Of a stretch of DNA of 28,747 nucleotides, positions 8,283-17,085 are shown piece by piece. The stretch's first letter is position 1, and the number at the start of each line of letters is the position of its first letter. The position numbers and the translations under genes are program-made. The DNA is from Bacillota bacterium (lineage in GTDB: Bacteria > Bacillota > Clostridia > Christensenellales > CAG-138). The stretch is from assembly GCA_023396535.1 (NCBI GenBank), contig JAEWWD010000305.1, forward strand, positions 1 to 28,747, read 5' to 3'. The notes beneath the pieces are model-generated. The model worked only from the letters and a program-made list of their open reading frames with translations, ran no database searches and was not told the origin of the DNA.

Positions 8283-11200
8283 CTAATATTCCACAACACC
8301 CTCATACACCAGACTTGCGTTTCCGGTCAGGTATACTGCATCGTCCGTATAGCGGACCACGAGGTCGCTGCCTTGTACCTTTACGGTGATATCCGCGTCT
8401 TTATCGCAATACCCGTTTTCAACAGCCGCCACAACTGCCGCGCACGCGCCTGTGCCGCAGGCGGCCGTTTCGCCGTTGCCGCGCTCCCACACGCGCATTT
8501 TCAAAGTCCTCCGGTTGACCACCCGTACGAACTCCGTGTTGACGCGCGCGGGGAAGGCGCGCGCGTGCTCGAACTGCGGGCCGACGCGGCCGATATCGAT
8601 CGCGTCCACGCGTTCTACGAACACCACGCAGTGCGGGTTGCCCATGCTCACGCAGGTTACGTTCCAGTCTTTGTCCGCTACCCACAGCGGCAGGTTCACC
8701 GCGTGTTCTCCGGGCAGATGCACGGGCACGTCGGCGGGGCGCAGAGACGCCTTGCCCATGTTTACCTCGGCGGAGCGGGCCATGCCGTCGAACAGGTTCA
8801 GCCGCAGCTCGTGTACGCCGCCCGCCGTTTCGATGCGCAGGCGTTCTTTCTTTACAATGCCGCGGTCGTAGAGATATTTGCCCACGCAGCGGATGCTGTT
8901 GCCGGCCATTTCGCCTTCGCTGCCGTCCTGGTTGAATACGCGCATTTTTGCGTCGGCGACCGCGCTGCGCTCGATCAGCGCCACGCCCTCGCCGCCTATC
9001 CCGGTATGCCGGTTGCAAAAGCCTATGGCGAGCGATTCGGGACAGGATATGGAGCTGTCGCGGTTATCCAGCACGATGCAGTCGTTGCCCGCGCCCTGCA
9101 TCTTCCAGAAATGCAGCTTTTGCCGCGCGGCGCGCAGACGGTTAATATCCACCAGCTCCGTATTGCCCTGGTTAAAGCGGCTCGCGATGATGGACGCGAG
9201 CGCGTTCGCGGTGTCGAGAGACGTCAGCACCGCTACGCCAAGCTGCAGCGCACGCCGGTGCAGGCGGATATAATCCTGCACTTCCGCTTTTTCCCCTTTG
9301 CCGGTGAATACGATGTAGCTGAGTTTGCCGCTTTCAAGCAATTCCAGTATGCTGTCATCCTCGGACAGGGGATTGACAACCTTCTCCACGTCGATGCCCA
9401 GTTGTTCGATGGATCGCGCCGTACCCGGCGTTGCGTACAGATGCATGCCGAGATCGTCGAGCGCCTTGGCCAGCCGCACGATTTCCATGCGGTCCTGCCT
9501 GTTGACGCTGATAAGCACGCCACCGCGCTCATAGGAAGAGGAGGGCAGCTTGAAGCCTGCCGAAAGCAGGCCCTTGAAAAGCGCCTCTTCCAGCGTTTTT
9601 CCCACGCCCAGCACTTCGCCGGTTGATTTCATTTCCGGGCCAAGCGCCGCGTCCGCGTCGGAGAGCTTTTCAAACGAGAACACTGGTACCTTGACGGCCA
9701 CATAGGGCGAGGTACGGTACAGGCCCGTACCGAAGCCCATATCCCGGAGGGATTCTCCCGCCATGACGCGGGTGGCCAGCTCCACCATGGGAACGCATGT
9801 TACTTTTGAGAGATAGGGCACTGTACGCGAAGCGCGCGGGTTGACCTCTATGACATACAGCTCGTTCTGATAAATGAGGTATTGGATGTTGACCAGCCCT
9901 TTGGAACCCATGGCCAGCGCCAGCCTCTGTGAACAATCCACGATCACCCGCAGCATATTGTCGTTGACGTTCTGCGGCGGGTATACCGCGATCGAGTCGC
10001 CGGAATGCACGCCCGCGCGCTCGATGTGCTCCATAATCCCGGGGATAAGCACGTCCCGCCCGTCGCATATGACGTCTACCTCCAGTTCCGTACCCATGAG
10101 GTACTGATCCACAAGCACGGGGTTATCGATGCCCTGCGCGAGTATGAGGGACATATACGCGCGTACGTCCTCTTCCGCGTAGGCGATGGTCATGTTCTGC
10201 CCGCCGATGACGTAGGAGGGGCGTACCAGTACGGGATATCCGAGCGCGGCGGCGGCCTGTACGGCTTCCTCCATGCAGCGCACAGCTCTGCCTGCCGGGC
10301 GGCGGATCTTAAACTGCTCCAGCAGCGCGTCGAAGCGCTCCCTGTCCTCTGCAAGGTCTATGCTCTGCGCGCTGGTGCCAAGAAGCGGCACGCCCGCCTG
10401 CTGCAGGCATCTGGTCAGCCGTATGGCCGTCTGCCCGCCAAACGCCGCCACCACGCCCACGGGGCGCTCCACGGCGATGACGTTGAGTACGTCTTCTTCC
10501 GTCAACGGCTCAAAATAAAGCCTGTCGGCGGTGGAAAAATCGGTGGAGACCGTTTCCGGGTTGTTGTTGACGATGGCGACCTCATAGCCGAGCTGCCGCA
10601 GCGTGCGCACACAATGTACGGAAGAATAGTCGAATTCGATGCCCTGGCCTATGCGGATGGGCCCCGAGCCTAGTACCAGCGCCCGCTGCCGCTGGCTGCG
10701 CGTGAACGGCCGCGCTTCGCACGTATCGTCATAGGTGGAATAGAAGTAGGGCGTCACGGCGTCGAATTCTGCGCCGCAGGTATCCACCATTTTGTACACG
10801 GCTTCGCGTCGCGCGGGCAGGGGATAGCCGGTAATGCGCAAAAGCGCCTTGTCGGTATACCCGAGCCGCTTTGCGGCAATATACGCGCTCTTGTCGAGCG
10901 GTTTGCCTGCCGCTTCCAGTTCAAACTGTGCAAGCCGGGCGAGCTTGTAAAGGAACCACCGGTCAACGCGCGTAACTGCATGGATTTCGTCCACGCTTAT
11001 ACCAGCCTTGAGCGCCGCGAATATGGCGAACAGCCGCCGGTCGTCCACGTCAGAAAGCCGTTCGCGCGCGTCGCCCGCCGCGAATTCGGGTAGGTTGAGG
11101 GTGTCGGGCGATATCTCCGCGCCGCGCACGGCTTTCATGATTGCCATTTCAAACGACGGGGCCATGGCCATGACCTCGCCCGTGGCTTTCATTTGCGTAC

Positions 11201-12317
11201 CCAGCGCCCTGCTCGCGTGCACGAATTTATCGAAGGGCCACTTGGGCATCTTCACGACCACGTAGTCCAGCGTCGGCTCGAAGCAGGCGCAGGTCTTGCC
11301 CGTGATTTCGTTTTGTATCTCGTCCAACGTAAGCCCCAGCGCTATTTTTGCCGCCACCTTGGCGATGGGGTAGCCCGTCGCCTTGCTGGCTAAAGCCGAG
11401 GAGCGGGATACGCGCGGATTGACTTCTATCACCGCGTATTCAAAGCTGTCCGGGCTGAGCGCGAACTGGCAGTTGCAGCCGCCTTCAATTTTGAGCGCGC
11501 GTATGATGGAAAGCGACGCGCTGCGCAGCATTTGGTATTCCTTATCCGAAAGCGTGACGGCGGGGGCGATGACGATGCTGTCCCTCGTGTGCACGCCGAC
11601 GGGGTCGAAGTTCTCCATGGAGCACACGGCGATGCAGTTGTCCGCAGCGTCGCGCATAATTTCGAACTCGATTTCCTTCCAGCCGTAGATGTATTTCTCG
11701 ATAAGCACCTGCGTGATGGGGGAGAGTGCAAGCCCGTTTTTCGCTATGGAAAGGAGCTGCGTCTCGTCGTACGCCACGCCGCCGCCCGCGCCGCCCAGCG
11801 TGAACGCGGGCCGTACGATGACGGGGTAGCCGATTTCATCCGCTATGCGGGCGGCCTCCGCCGCTTTAGTCGCGATGCCGGAAGGGATAACGGGCTGGCC
11901 GATGCTTAACATGGTTTCTTTGAAAAGCTGCCTGTCCTCCGCCTTGTCGATGGCTTCGGCGTTGGTGCCGATCAGCCGCACGCCCATGCGGGCGAGAAAG
12001 CCCTCTTTGTGAAGCTGCATGGCGATGGTCAGCCCTGTCTGCCCGCCCATTGAGGCGAGTAAGCTGTCCGGACACTCTTTTTCGATGATGCGCTTAACTG
12101 TTCGCGCGGTCAGCGGCTCCAGGTAGATTTCGTCCGCAAGGGATTTATCCGTCATGATGGTGGCGGGATTGGAATTGACCAGCACGACGTTGCGGCCCGC
12201 CTCTTTGAGCACGCTGCAGGCCTGCGCGCCCGCGTAATCGAATTCGGCGGCCTGGCCTATCACGATGGGGCCGGAGCCTATCATGAGCACCTTTTGGATA
12301 TTCTTATTCAGCGGCAT
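8283..12317 (-). CDS. carB-dapF: CarB-DapF fusion: carbamoyl-phosphate synthase large subunit + diaminopimelate epimerase
   Basis: One 1344-codon ORF. Residues 1-1066 form a full CarB: carboxyphosphate synthetase half (MIGSGPIVIGQAAEFDYAGA), oligomerisation region, carbamoyl-phosphate half (VLGSGPIRIGQGIEFDYSSV, AAFGGQTAIRL) and a C-terminal MGS-like allosteric domain (about 930-1060, LYATPGTARSIEQLG). From residue 1067 (nt 9119) it continues with no linker into a 278-residue DapF (KLHFWKMQGAGNDCIVLDN). Both catalytic cysteines are present: GNSIRC (Cys1144) and ETAACGTGACAA (Cys1287), plus NPHCVVFVE. No start codon with a ribosome binding site is seen at the junction. DapF epimerises LL- to meso-diaminopimelate for lysine and peptidoglycan. 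The ORF overlaps carA by 14 nt, with GGAGGGG upstream. Both activities look intact; that they work in one polypeptide is inference. Confidence 0.95.
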   Translation of the reverse strand: MPLNKNIQKVLMIGSGPIVIGQAAEFDYAGAQACSVLKEAGRNVVLVNSNPATIMTDKSLADEIYLEPLTARTVKRIIEKECPDSLLASMGGQTGLTIAMQLHKEGFLARMGVRLIGTNAEAIDKAEDRQLFKETMLSIGQPVIPSGIATKAAEAARIADEIGYPVIVRPAFTLGGAGGGVAYDETQLLSIAKNGLALSPITQVLIEKYIYGWKEIEFEIMRDAADNCIAVCSMENFDPVGVHTRDSIVIAPAVTLSDKEYQMLRSASLSIIRALKIEGGCNCQFALSPDSFEYAVIEVNPRVSRSSALASKATGYPIAKVAAKIALGLTLDEIQNEITGKTCACFEPTLDYVVVKMPKWPFDKFVHASRALGTQMKATGEVMAMAPSFEMAIMKAVRGAEISPDTLNLPEFAAGDARERLSDVDDRRLFAIFAALKAGISVDEIHAVTRVDRWFLYKLARLAQFELEAAGKPLDKSAYIAAKRLGYTDKALLRITGYPLPARREAVYKMVDTCGAEFDAVTPYFYSTYDDTCEARPFTRSQRQRALVLGSGPIRIGQGIEFDYSSVHCVRTLRQLGYEVAIVNNNPETVSTDFSTADRLYFEPLTEEDVLNVIAVERPVGVVAAFGGQTAIRLTRCLQQAGVPLLGTSAQSIDLAEDRERFDALLEQFKIRRPAGRAVRCMEEAVQAAAALGYPVLVRPSYVIGGQNMTIAYAEEDVRAYMSLILAQGIDNPVLVDQYLMGTELEVDVICDGRDVLIPGIMEHIERAGVHSGDSIAVYPPQNVNDNMLRVIVDCSQRLALAMGSKGLVNIQYLIYQNELYVIEVNPRASRTVPYLSKVTCVPMVELATRVMAGESLRDMGFGTGLYRTSPYVAVKVPVFSFEKLSDADAALGPEMKSTGEVLGVGKTLEEALFKGLLSAGFKLPSSSYERGGVLISVNRQDRMEIVRLAKALDDLGMHLYATPGTARSIEQLGIDVEKVVNPLSEDDSILELLESGKLSYIVFTGKGEKAEVQDYIRLHRRALQLGVAVLTSLDTANALASIIASRFNQGNTELVDINRLRAARQKLHFWKMQGAGNDCIVLDNRDSSISCPESLAIGFCNRHTGIGGEGVALIERSAVADAKMRVFNQDGSEGEMAGNSIRCVGKYLYDRGIVKKERLRIETAGGVHELRLNLFDGMARSAEVNMGKASLRPADVPVHLPGEHAVNLPLWVADKDWNVTCVSMGNPHCVVFVERVDAIDIGRVGPQFEHARAFPARVNTEFVRVVNRRTLKMRVWERGNGETAACGTGACAAVVAAVENGYCDKDADITVKVQGSDLVVRYTDDAVYLTGNASLVYEGVVEY

Positions 12318-13386
12318 ATTCGTCCCCTCCCATCAGCCCTATAAAGCGGTCAAAGAGATACGCTGTGTCCCGGGGGCCTGCGCAGGCCTCCGGGTGGAAC
12401 TGTACGGAAAACGCGCGGGCGGCGGGGTAATCCACGCCCTCGCAGGTACCGTCGTTCGCGTTTACCATGCGCAGGCTTGCGCCGCCGGGCAGGCTCTCCG
12501 CAACGACGGCATAGCCGTGGTTCTGGCTGGTGATGTGTACGCGGCCGGTTTTGATATCCTTCACGGGCTGGTTGGCGCCCCGGTGGCCGAATTTGAGCTT
12601 CATGGTTTTGCCGCCCTGCGCGAGCGCAAGGAGCTGGTGCCCCAGGCAGATGCCGAACATGGGCACGTGCCCTGTGAGCTTCGCAATTTCCTGAATAACG
12701 CCGGTATTCTCCGCCGGGTCGCCGGGGCCGTTACTGAGCATGACACCGTCCGGTCTGAGCGCGAGTATATCCTTCGCCGGCGTATCGTAGGGCAGAGATA
12801 GCACTTCGCTGCCGCGATTGTTCAGCTCCCGCACGATGTTGTGTTTTGCGCCGAAATCGAGAAGCGCCACGCGGAACCGGCGTTCGCCTTCCGGCTTGAA
12901 CGCTTGCACCGCCCGTTCGCTTACGGCGGCGACCGCGTTGCGGATGGAAAAAGCCGAAAGCCCCGCCGTACTCTCTGGTGTTACTTCGTCCACGATGCGC
13001 GCGTTCATGACGCCCGTTTCGCGTATGATGCGCGTAATCTCGCGCGTATCCACGCCGTACAGGCCGGGGATGCCGCGCTCCTTCAAAAACGCGTCGACCG
13101 TGCCTGTTGCGCGGAAGTTGCTGGGCTGATCACAGATTTCCCGCACGACATACGCCGTCACGAAACTGCCCCGGCTTTCCATATCCGCAGGAATAAAGCC
13201 GTAGTTACCGATCAGCGGGAATGTCTGCAGCACGATCTGCCCGTAATAGCTGGGGTCGCTGAGCGTTTCGATGTAGCCGCACATGCCGGTGGTGAACACC
13301 AGCTCGCCGGTGGGGGAGCCGTCTGCGCCAAAGCGCGTCCCCTGGAATACCCGGCCGTTGGAAAGAACCAGATAAGCCGTTTTCAT
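12304..13386 (-). CDS. carA: Carbamoyl-phosphate synthase small (glutaminase) subunit CarA
   Basis: CarA hydrolyses glutamine and passes ammonia to CarB to make carbamoyl phosphate for arginine and pyrimidines. The 360-residue protein has the N-terminal CarA domain (LVLSNGRVFQGTRFGADGS, TGMCGYIETLSDPSYYGQI) and a C-terminal class I glutaminase with GICLGHQLLALA (nucleophile Cys) and QFHPEACAGPRD (His, Glu). The ribosome binding site GGAGG lies 7 nt upstream of ATG 13386. It overlaps the CarB-DapF ORF by 14 nt and neighbours the arg cluster, which suggests but does not prove an arginine-linked copy. Confidence 0.97.
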   Translation of the reverse strand: MKTAYLVLSNGRVFQGTRFGADGSPTGELVFTTGMCGYIETLSDPSYYGQIVLQTFPLIGNYGFIPADMESRGSFVTAYVVREICDQPSNFRATGTVDAFLKERGIPGLYGVDTREITRIIRETGVMNARIVDEVTPESTAGLSAFSIRNAVAAVSERAVQAFKPEGERRFRVALLDFGAKHNIVRELNNRGSEVLSLPYDTPAKDILALRPDGVMLSNGPGDPAENTGVIQEIAKLTGHVPMFGICLGHQLLALAQGGKTMKLKFGHRGANQPVKDIKTGRVHITSQNHGYAVVAESLPGGASLRMVNANDGTCEGVDYPAARAFSVQFHPEACAGPRDTAYLFDRFIGLMGGDEYAAE

Positions 13387-13417
13387 GCATCGTCCTCCAT
13401 CGTGTCGTACTAGGAAA

Positions 13418-13500
13418 GTACGTTGAGGGCTCTGCCCTCAAACTCCCGTCAAAGGCCGTAACGGCCCTTGGAACCCAATTAAGGCGACTTCGTCGCTTTG
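13418..13500 (-). repeat. Modular palindromic repeat, GAGGGCAGAGCCCTC family, copy D (partial)
   Basis: Read on the minus strand, this segment carries a GGCCGTTACGGCC palindrome followed by GGGAGTTTGAGGGCAGAGCC and CTCAACGTAC. The last part is identical to the end of the copy at 18174-18314. A small GCGACTTCGTCGC hairpin (13484-13496) adjoins it. The repeat lies directly upstream of carA, so it would be transcribed in the carA leader if the promoter is further right. Confidence 0.75.
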
Positions 13501-13534
13501 GGGTATGGGATGAAATGCCGCTTCCTGCCGGATA

Positions 13535-13639
13535 TCATGCCGCACATATTTCTTCGTAAGGCTGGATGAGAATAGCCGGCTGCCTTGAAGCGAATTTCAC
13601 TCTTAGGTGCCCCAAGGAGGTGTGTGGATAGGGGTCCAT
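13535..13639 (-). CDS. Possible 34-codon small ORF upstream of carA
   Basis: An ATG at 13639, with GAGG 6 nt upstream, opens a 34-codon frame (MDPYPHTSLGHLRVKFASRQ...) ending in TGA at 13535. It contains only two arginine codons and no codon cluster, so it does not look like an arginine attenuator peptide. It may be a chance frame inside a long intergenic repeat, since the neighbouring 13418-13500 sequence belongs to a repeat family. No function is proposed. Confidence 0.2.
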   Translation of the reverse strand: MDPYPHTSLGHLRVKFASRQPAILIQPYEEICAA

Positions 13640-13656
13640 GCCGTTCCTCGGCTGCT

Positions 13657-13727
13657 AGTGGGGGGGGCGAAGCCCTCCCACTTTTAAAATAAAAAACATT
13701 TTCGTCGCCGCCATAGGCGGCGATACC
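13657..13727 (+). repeat. Two-hairpin intergenic repeat, GATACC family, copy 2
   Basis: A G-run hairpin (AGTGGG...CTCCCACT, 13657-13682) is followed by an AT-rich spacer and then CGTCGCCGCC-ATA-GGCGGCGATACC (13703-13727). The layout G-hairpin, AT spacer, GTCG...CGATACC stem matches the element at 25494-25551. Together with copy D and the arg terminator it fills the 449-nt carA-argF gap. No convincing gene is seen there, and no promoter for carA could be placed with confidence. Confidence 0.65.
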
Positions 13728-13766
13728 TTGTATCTGGCAGGCAGCTTACTTGCAGTAACCCATACG

Positions 13767-13811
13767 AAAAAAGCCGGCGAAGGGAGAAATCGTTGCTACC
13801 CGTCCGCCGGC
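13767..13811 (-). terminator. Intrinsic terminator of the arg operon
   Basis: On the minus strand GCCGGCG (13811-13805) pairs with CGCCGGC (13779-13773) and is followed directly by TTTTTT (13772-13767). It lies 24 nt past the argF stop codon, as expected for the end of the argCJB-D-F transcript. Confidence 0.85.
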
Positions 13812-13835
13812 CATATCGCGTTATTTGTGAAAGCC

Positions 13836-14747
13836 TCAGTTGTGGTTTCCTAGAAGCTTTACAAGAACCGCTTTCTGCGCGTGCAGCCGGTTTTCCGCCT
13901 CGTCGAATATTTCGCTGGCGTGCGCCTCAAACACCGCTTCGGTAATCTCTTCCTCGCGGTGCGCGGGCAGGCAGTGCTGTACCATGGCGTCTTTCTGTGC
14001 CACGGCCATCACCGCGTCGTTGATCTGGTAGCCCTTGAAGGCTTCCCTGCGCTTCTGCGCTTCGCCTTCCTGGCCCATGGAGGCCCACACGTCCGTCACG
14101 AGCACGTCCGCGCCGGAAGCGGCTTCGAGTATATCCTCTGTGCAGGTGAAGTTGCCCGTCTCCGCCGCCCATTTCATGATGTCGGCATCGGGCTGGTATG
14201 CTTTGGGGCAGGCCATGGCGACCGTCATGCCCATTTTGATGCCGCCCACGATGAGCGAGTTGGCCATGTTGTTGCCGTCGCCTATGAAGCTCATCTTCAA
14301 CCCCTTGAGCGTACCCTTGTATTCACGTATGGTCATGAGGTCCGCGAGCACCTGGCAGGGATGCGCGTAATCCGTAAGTCCGTTGATGATGGGGATGGAG
14401 CCGTAGGTCGCGAGATCCTCCACATCCTGTTGCTTGTAGGTGCGGATCATGATGCCGTCGAGGTAACGCGAGAGCACGCGCGCGGTATCCTTAATAGGCT
14501 CGCCTCGGCCCATCTGCAGGTCGTTGGCCGAGAGGAACAGCGCCATGCCGCCGAGCTGGTACATGCCGGTTTCAAAGGATACGCGCGTACGCGTGGAGGA
14601 TTTCTGGAATATCATGCCCAGCGTCTTGCCCGCGAGCAGGTGATGCTGCGTACCGTTTTTGTTCTCAAATTTCAGTTGGTCGGCCAGGTTCAGAATGTCC
14701 GTAATTTCCTGCGAGGTCAGGTCGGACAGCTTGAGCAAATGCTTCAT
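13836..14747 (-). CDS. argF: Ornithine carbamoyltransferase ArgF
   Basis: ArgF joins ornithine and carbamoyl phosphate to give citrulline in the cytoplasm. The 303-residue protein has the carbamoyl-phosphate loop SSTRTRVSFE (about 50-59), the DYAHPCQVLADL ornithine/carbamoyl region, VTDVWASMGQE, and HCLPAHR (from residue 258) with the catalytic Cys. These motifs separate it from aspartate carbamoyltransferase. It is the last gene of the arg operon and overlaps argD as ATGA. A strong terminator follows 24 nt later. Its co-substrate is made by the carA/carB-dapF pair just downstream. Confidence 0.97.
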   Translation of the reverse strand: MKHLLKLSDLTSQEITDILNLADQLKFENKNGTQHHLLAGKTLGMIFQKSSTRTRVSFETGMYQLGGMALFLSANDLQMGRGEPIKDTARVLSRYLDGIMIRTYKQQDVEDLATYGSIPIINGLTDYAHPCQVLADLMTIREYKGTLKGLKMSFIGDGNNMANSLIVGGIKMGMTVAMACPKAYQPDADIMKWAAETGNFTCTEDILEAASGADVLVTDVWASMGQEGEAQKRREAFKGYQINDAVMAVAQKDAMVQHCLPAHREEEITEAVFEAHASEIFDEAENRLHAQKAVLVKLLGNHN

Positions 14748-15907
14748 TTGGCGATCTCCTCCTTCAGTATGGCTATTGCTTCCTTCAACAATGGGAACGG
14801 TATGGTGAGCGGCGGCAGCAGGCGTATTTTGTCCTTCGCGGTGAGCACGATGACTCCGCGCTCCAGGCAGCCCGTCAGTATGTCCCGCGCGGGCTTTTCT
14901 GTCGCGACGCCTATCATGAGCCCCATGCCGCTGATAGACCGCACGCCCGGCGCGCCCGCGAGCTCGGAAACGATATATTCGCCCTTTTCGCGCACTTCCG
15001 CCAGCAGTTTTTCATCGATGCGCGAAAGTATGGAAAGCGCGCCCGCGCAGCTTGCAGGGTTGCCGCCGAACGTGGAGCCGTGCGTACCCGGCGTAAGGAC
15101 ATTCTCCGTCCTTTCGGAGAACAGGGTCGCGCCTATGGGAAGGCCGCCGGCTAACCCCTTGGCGGTGGATACGATATCCGGGTGAATGCCAAACTGTTCA
15201 AAGGCGTACAGCGTGCCTGTGCGGCCGTTGCCCGTCTGCACCTCGTCGATCACGAGCAGTATATCGCGGGTTTCGCAAATAGCGGCTACCTCCGCGACAT
15301 ACGCTTTATCCAGCGCGCATACGCCGCCCTCGCCCTGTATGAGCTCCATCATCACGGCGCAAACGTCGCCCTTGTCGAGCGCCGCCTGCATCTCCCGGAT
15401 GTCGTTGGCCTTTACATGCACAAAACCGGGCGTGAACGGGCCGAAATCCTTATGGAAGCTTTCCTGACCCGTGGCGGAAAGCGTCGTCAGCGTCCTGCCG
15501 TGGAAGCTGTTCCACAGCGTCACGATGTTGGGGCGGGCGGAACCGTATTGATCCGACGCATATTTGCGCGCCGCCTTGATGGCGCACTCGTTGGCTTCCG
15601 CGCCTGAGTTGGAGAAGAACACCTTTTTCATGCCGGTGCGTTCGCACAGAAGCTGCGCAAGCCGCGACTGCGGTTCGGTATAATAATAGTTCGACACATG
15701 CTGCAGAGCGCGCACCTGCGCGATCACGGCCTCGGCCCACTCTTCGTCGGCGATGCCGAAGGAGTTCACCGCGATGCCGCCGCCCAGGTCGATGTAACGC
15801 TTGCTGTCCTCATCAAACAGTTCCGCGCCTCTGCCTTCTTTGAACGCGACGTCCTGCCTTGCGTAAGTGCCTGCGATATAGGCTTTGTCCAGCTCTTTTG
15901 TCGTCAT
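14744..15907 (-). CDS. argD: Acetylornithine aminotransferase ArgD
   Basis: ArgD is a class III PLP aminotransferase that converts N-acetylglutamate semialdehyde to N-acetylornithine. The chosen ATG at 15907 has AAGGAGG 7 nt upstream and gives 387 residues (MTTKELDKAYIAGTYARQDV). The frame is open 16 codons further, but that part overlaps the ribosome binding site and the intergenic gap. Motifs include FSNSGAEANECAIKAARK, VIDEVQTGNGRTG and the PLP lysine in STAKGLAGGLPIGA (Lys250). It follows the UroD-family gene by 25 nt and overlaps argF by 4 nt. An acetyl- rather than gamma-aminobutyrate or succinyl-substrate role is inferred from the operon. Confidence 0.95.
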   Translation of the reverse strand: MTTKELDKAYIAGTYARQDVAFKEGRGAELFDEDSKRYIDLGGGIAVNSFGIADEEWAEAVIAQVRALQHVSNYYYTEPQSRLAQLLCERTGMKKVFFSNSGAEANECAIKAARKYASDQYGSARPNIVTLWNSFHGRTLTTLSATGQESFHKDFGPFTPGFVHVKANDIREMQAALDKGDVCAVMMELIQGEGGVCALDKAYVAEVAAICETRDILLVIDEVQTGNGRTGTLYAFEQFGIHPDIVSTAKGLAGGLPIGATLFSERTENVLTPGTHGSTFGGNPASCAGALSILSRIDEKLLAEVREKGEYIVSELAGAPGVRSISGMGLMIGVATEKPARDILTGCLERGVIVLTAKDKIRLLPPLTIPFPLLKEAIAILKEEIAK

Positions 15908-15932
15908 GGCGTTACCTCCTTTCAGTGGCGGT

Positions 15933-17054
15933 TTATTTTCCCGCAAGAGTTTCATACATCGCCAGAATACACTCCGGCGTTACATCCGCTTGGATATTAT
16001 GGCTTGCGCAGGCAACATACCCGCCGCTGCAGTTGAGGTCGTCAATGCGGCGTTTGGTCTCTTGCCGTACCAGTTCCGGATTGCCGCTCGGCAATGCGTA
16101 TTGCGAGTCGATCGCACCCCAGAAACAAATTCGATCGCCGTATTTTTGTTTGAGCGCGGCGGTTTCCATCCCTTTTGCCAGCGGCTGCACCGGATTTAAA
16201 ATATCAATGCCCATGTCGATAAAATCCTCGATAAAATTCGAAACCGCGCCGCAACAATGGAACATCACCTTTGCCTTGGTATGGGATTTGATATAATCCA
16301 CCAAGACAGCATTGCGCGGGCGGATGAATCGCCGGTAAACTTCCATCGACACAAGCGGCGCCGTCTGCGACGCAAGATCGTCGGCCATGTTGATGACGTC
16401 GAGATACTCGCCGCATTCTTTCACCAGCGTTTTGAGCGCCTCCAGACGAATTTCCAGAATGGAATCAAGGATGTAGTCGGCGATGTCGTGCTCAAGCATC
16501 AGGTCAACAAAAAATTCTTCATATCCGCGCAACAGTTGCGCACGCATGAACACCGTGGATCCAAAACTGCCGACAATCGCATAATCTGTGTTTTCATACA
16601 GGTTTTTGGCTTGTTCGCGAACATTCCCCGCCGAAAAAATTTGTTCGGGCAGCGGGAACTTATATTGTTTGACTTCTTGAAGCGTTGTGGCGTTCGCCAA
16701 GGGGAAAATCCTGCCCTCGTAATTGATCGCCGAGGCGCTTTTCTCCCAGCCGATGCCCCAATCGTCGACATACAGGTTTTCGTTGATCTGTTTACCAACA
16801 CTGCAAGCGGAACTACCCAGTTTCACGCCGCGCGTGTCGACTTGAAAACGGGTGAGGATCTCCTCGCAGGGAACCACCAGCCGTGTCATGCGCTCTAGGT
16901 ATGGGTAATTTTCGTGGGCGATGTTTAATTTTTGAATTAAATTCTGATAAGCGATTTTGTGTATGGCAGAAACGTTCGTGCTGCCAAAATCGATTGGAAC
17001 ACGATCAACTTCCTGATGATTTAGGGCGGCGCGGACACGTTCACGCGAAGTCAT
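15933..17054 (-). CDS. Uroporphyrinogen decarboxylase family protein (MtaA/CmuA-like methyltransferase fold)
   Basis: This 373-residue soluble TIM-barrel protein begins MTSRERVRAALNHQEVDRVP, the typical opening of corrinoid-associated URO-D family members. It has FHCCGAV (His266-x-Cys268), matching the zinc-binding H-x-C of cobalamin:CoM-type methyltransferases, and ASHNIQADVTPECILAMYE near the C terminus. True HemE lacks the H-x-C pair, so haem synthesis is unlikely. Substrate and partner are unknown and no corrinoid protein is adjacent. The start has AAGGAGG 6 nt upstream. It interrupts the arg operon between argB and argD and, by eye, uses more A/T-ending codons than its neighbours, suggesting insertion. 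Confidence 0.88.
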   Translation of the reverse strand: MTSRERVRAALNHQEVDRVPIDFGSTNVSAIHKIAYQNLIQKLNIAHENYPYLERMTRLVVPCEEILTRFQVDTRGVKLGSSACSVGKQINENLYVDDWGIGWEKSASAINYEGRIFPLANATTLQEVKQYKFPLPEQIFSAGNVREQAKNLYENTDYAIVGSFGSTVFMRAQLLRGYEEFFVDLMLEHDIADYILDSILEIRLEALKTLVKECGEYLDVINMADDLASQTAPLVSMEVYRRFIRPRNAVLVDYIKSHTKAKVMFHCCGAVSNFIEDFIDMGIDILNPVQPLAKGMETAALKQKYGDRICFWGAIDSQYALPSGNPELVRQETKRRIDDLNCSGGYVACASHNIQADVTPECILAMYETLAGK

Positions 17055-17085
17055 ACAGAACCTCCTTATATAATTATTTGGGTTT

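Noticed and set aside
9119..9119. CarB-DapF fusion as a simple missed stop or frameshift
   Set aside because: The frame is continuous with intact motifs on both sides and no remnant start site for dapF, so an error is less likely than a real fusion. Sequencing reads would be decisive.
8241..9626. 461-codon plus-strand frame opposite the 3' part of carB-dapF
   Set aside because: It is a shadow of a GC-rich coding sequence. It has no family match, and the opposite strand encodes intact catalytic motifs.
13205..13441. Short ORFs reading through the GAGGGCAGAGCCCTC repeat (also at 18132-18332)
   Set aside because: Both give similar residues (SLRAEPST) only because they read the same DNA repeat, not because of a conserved protein.
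13586..13599. TGAA-N6-TTCA ARG-box-like dyad upstream of carA
   Set aside because: An 8-base match is expected about 0.4 times by chance in a window this size. It is about 190 nt from carA and no convincing promoter overlaps it.
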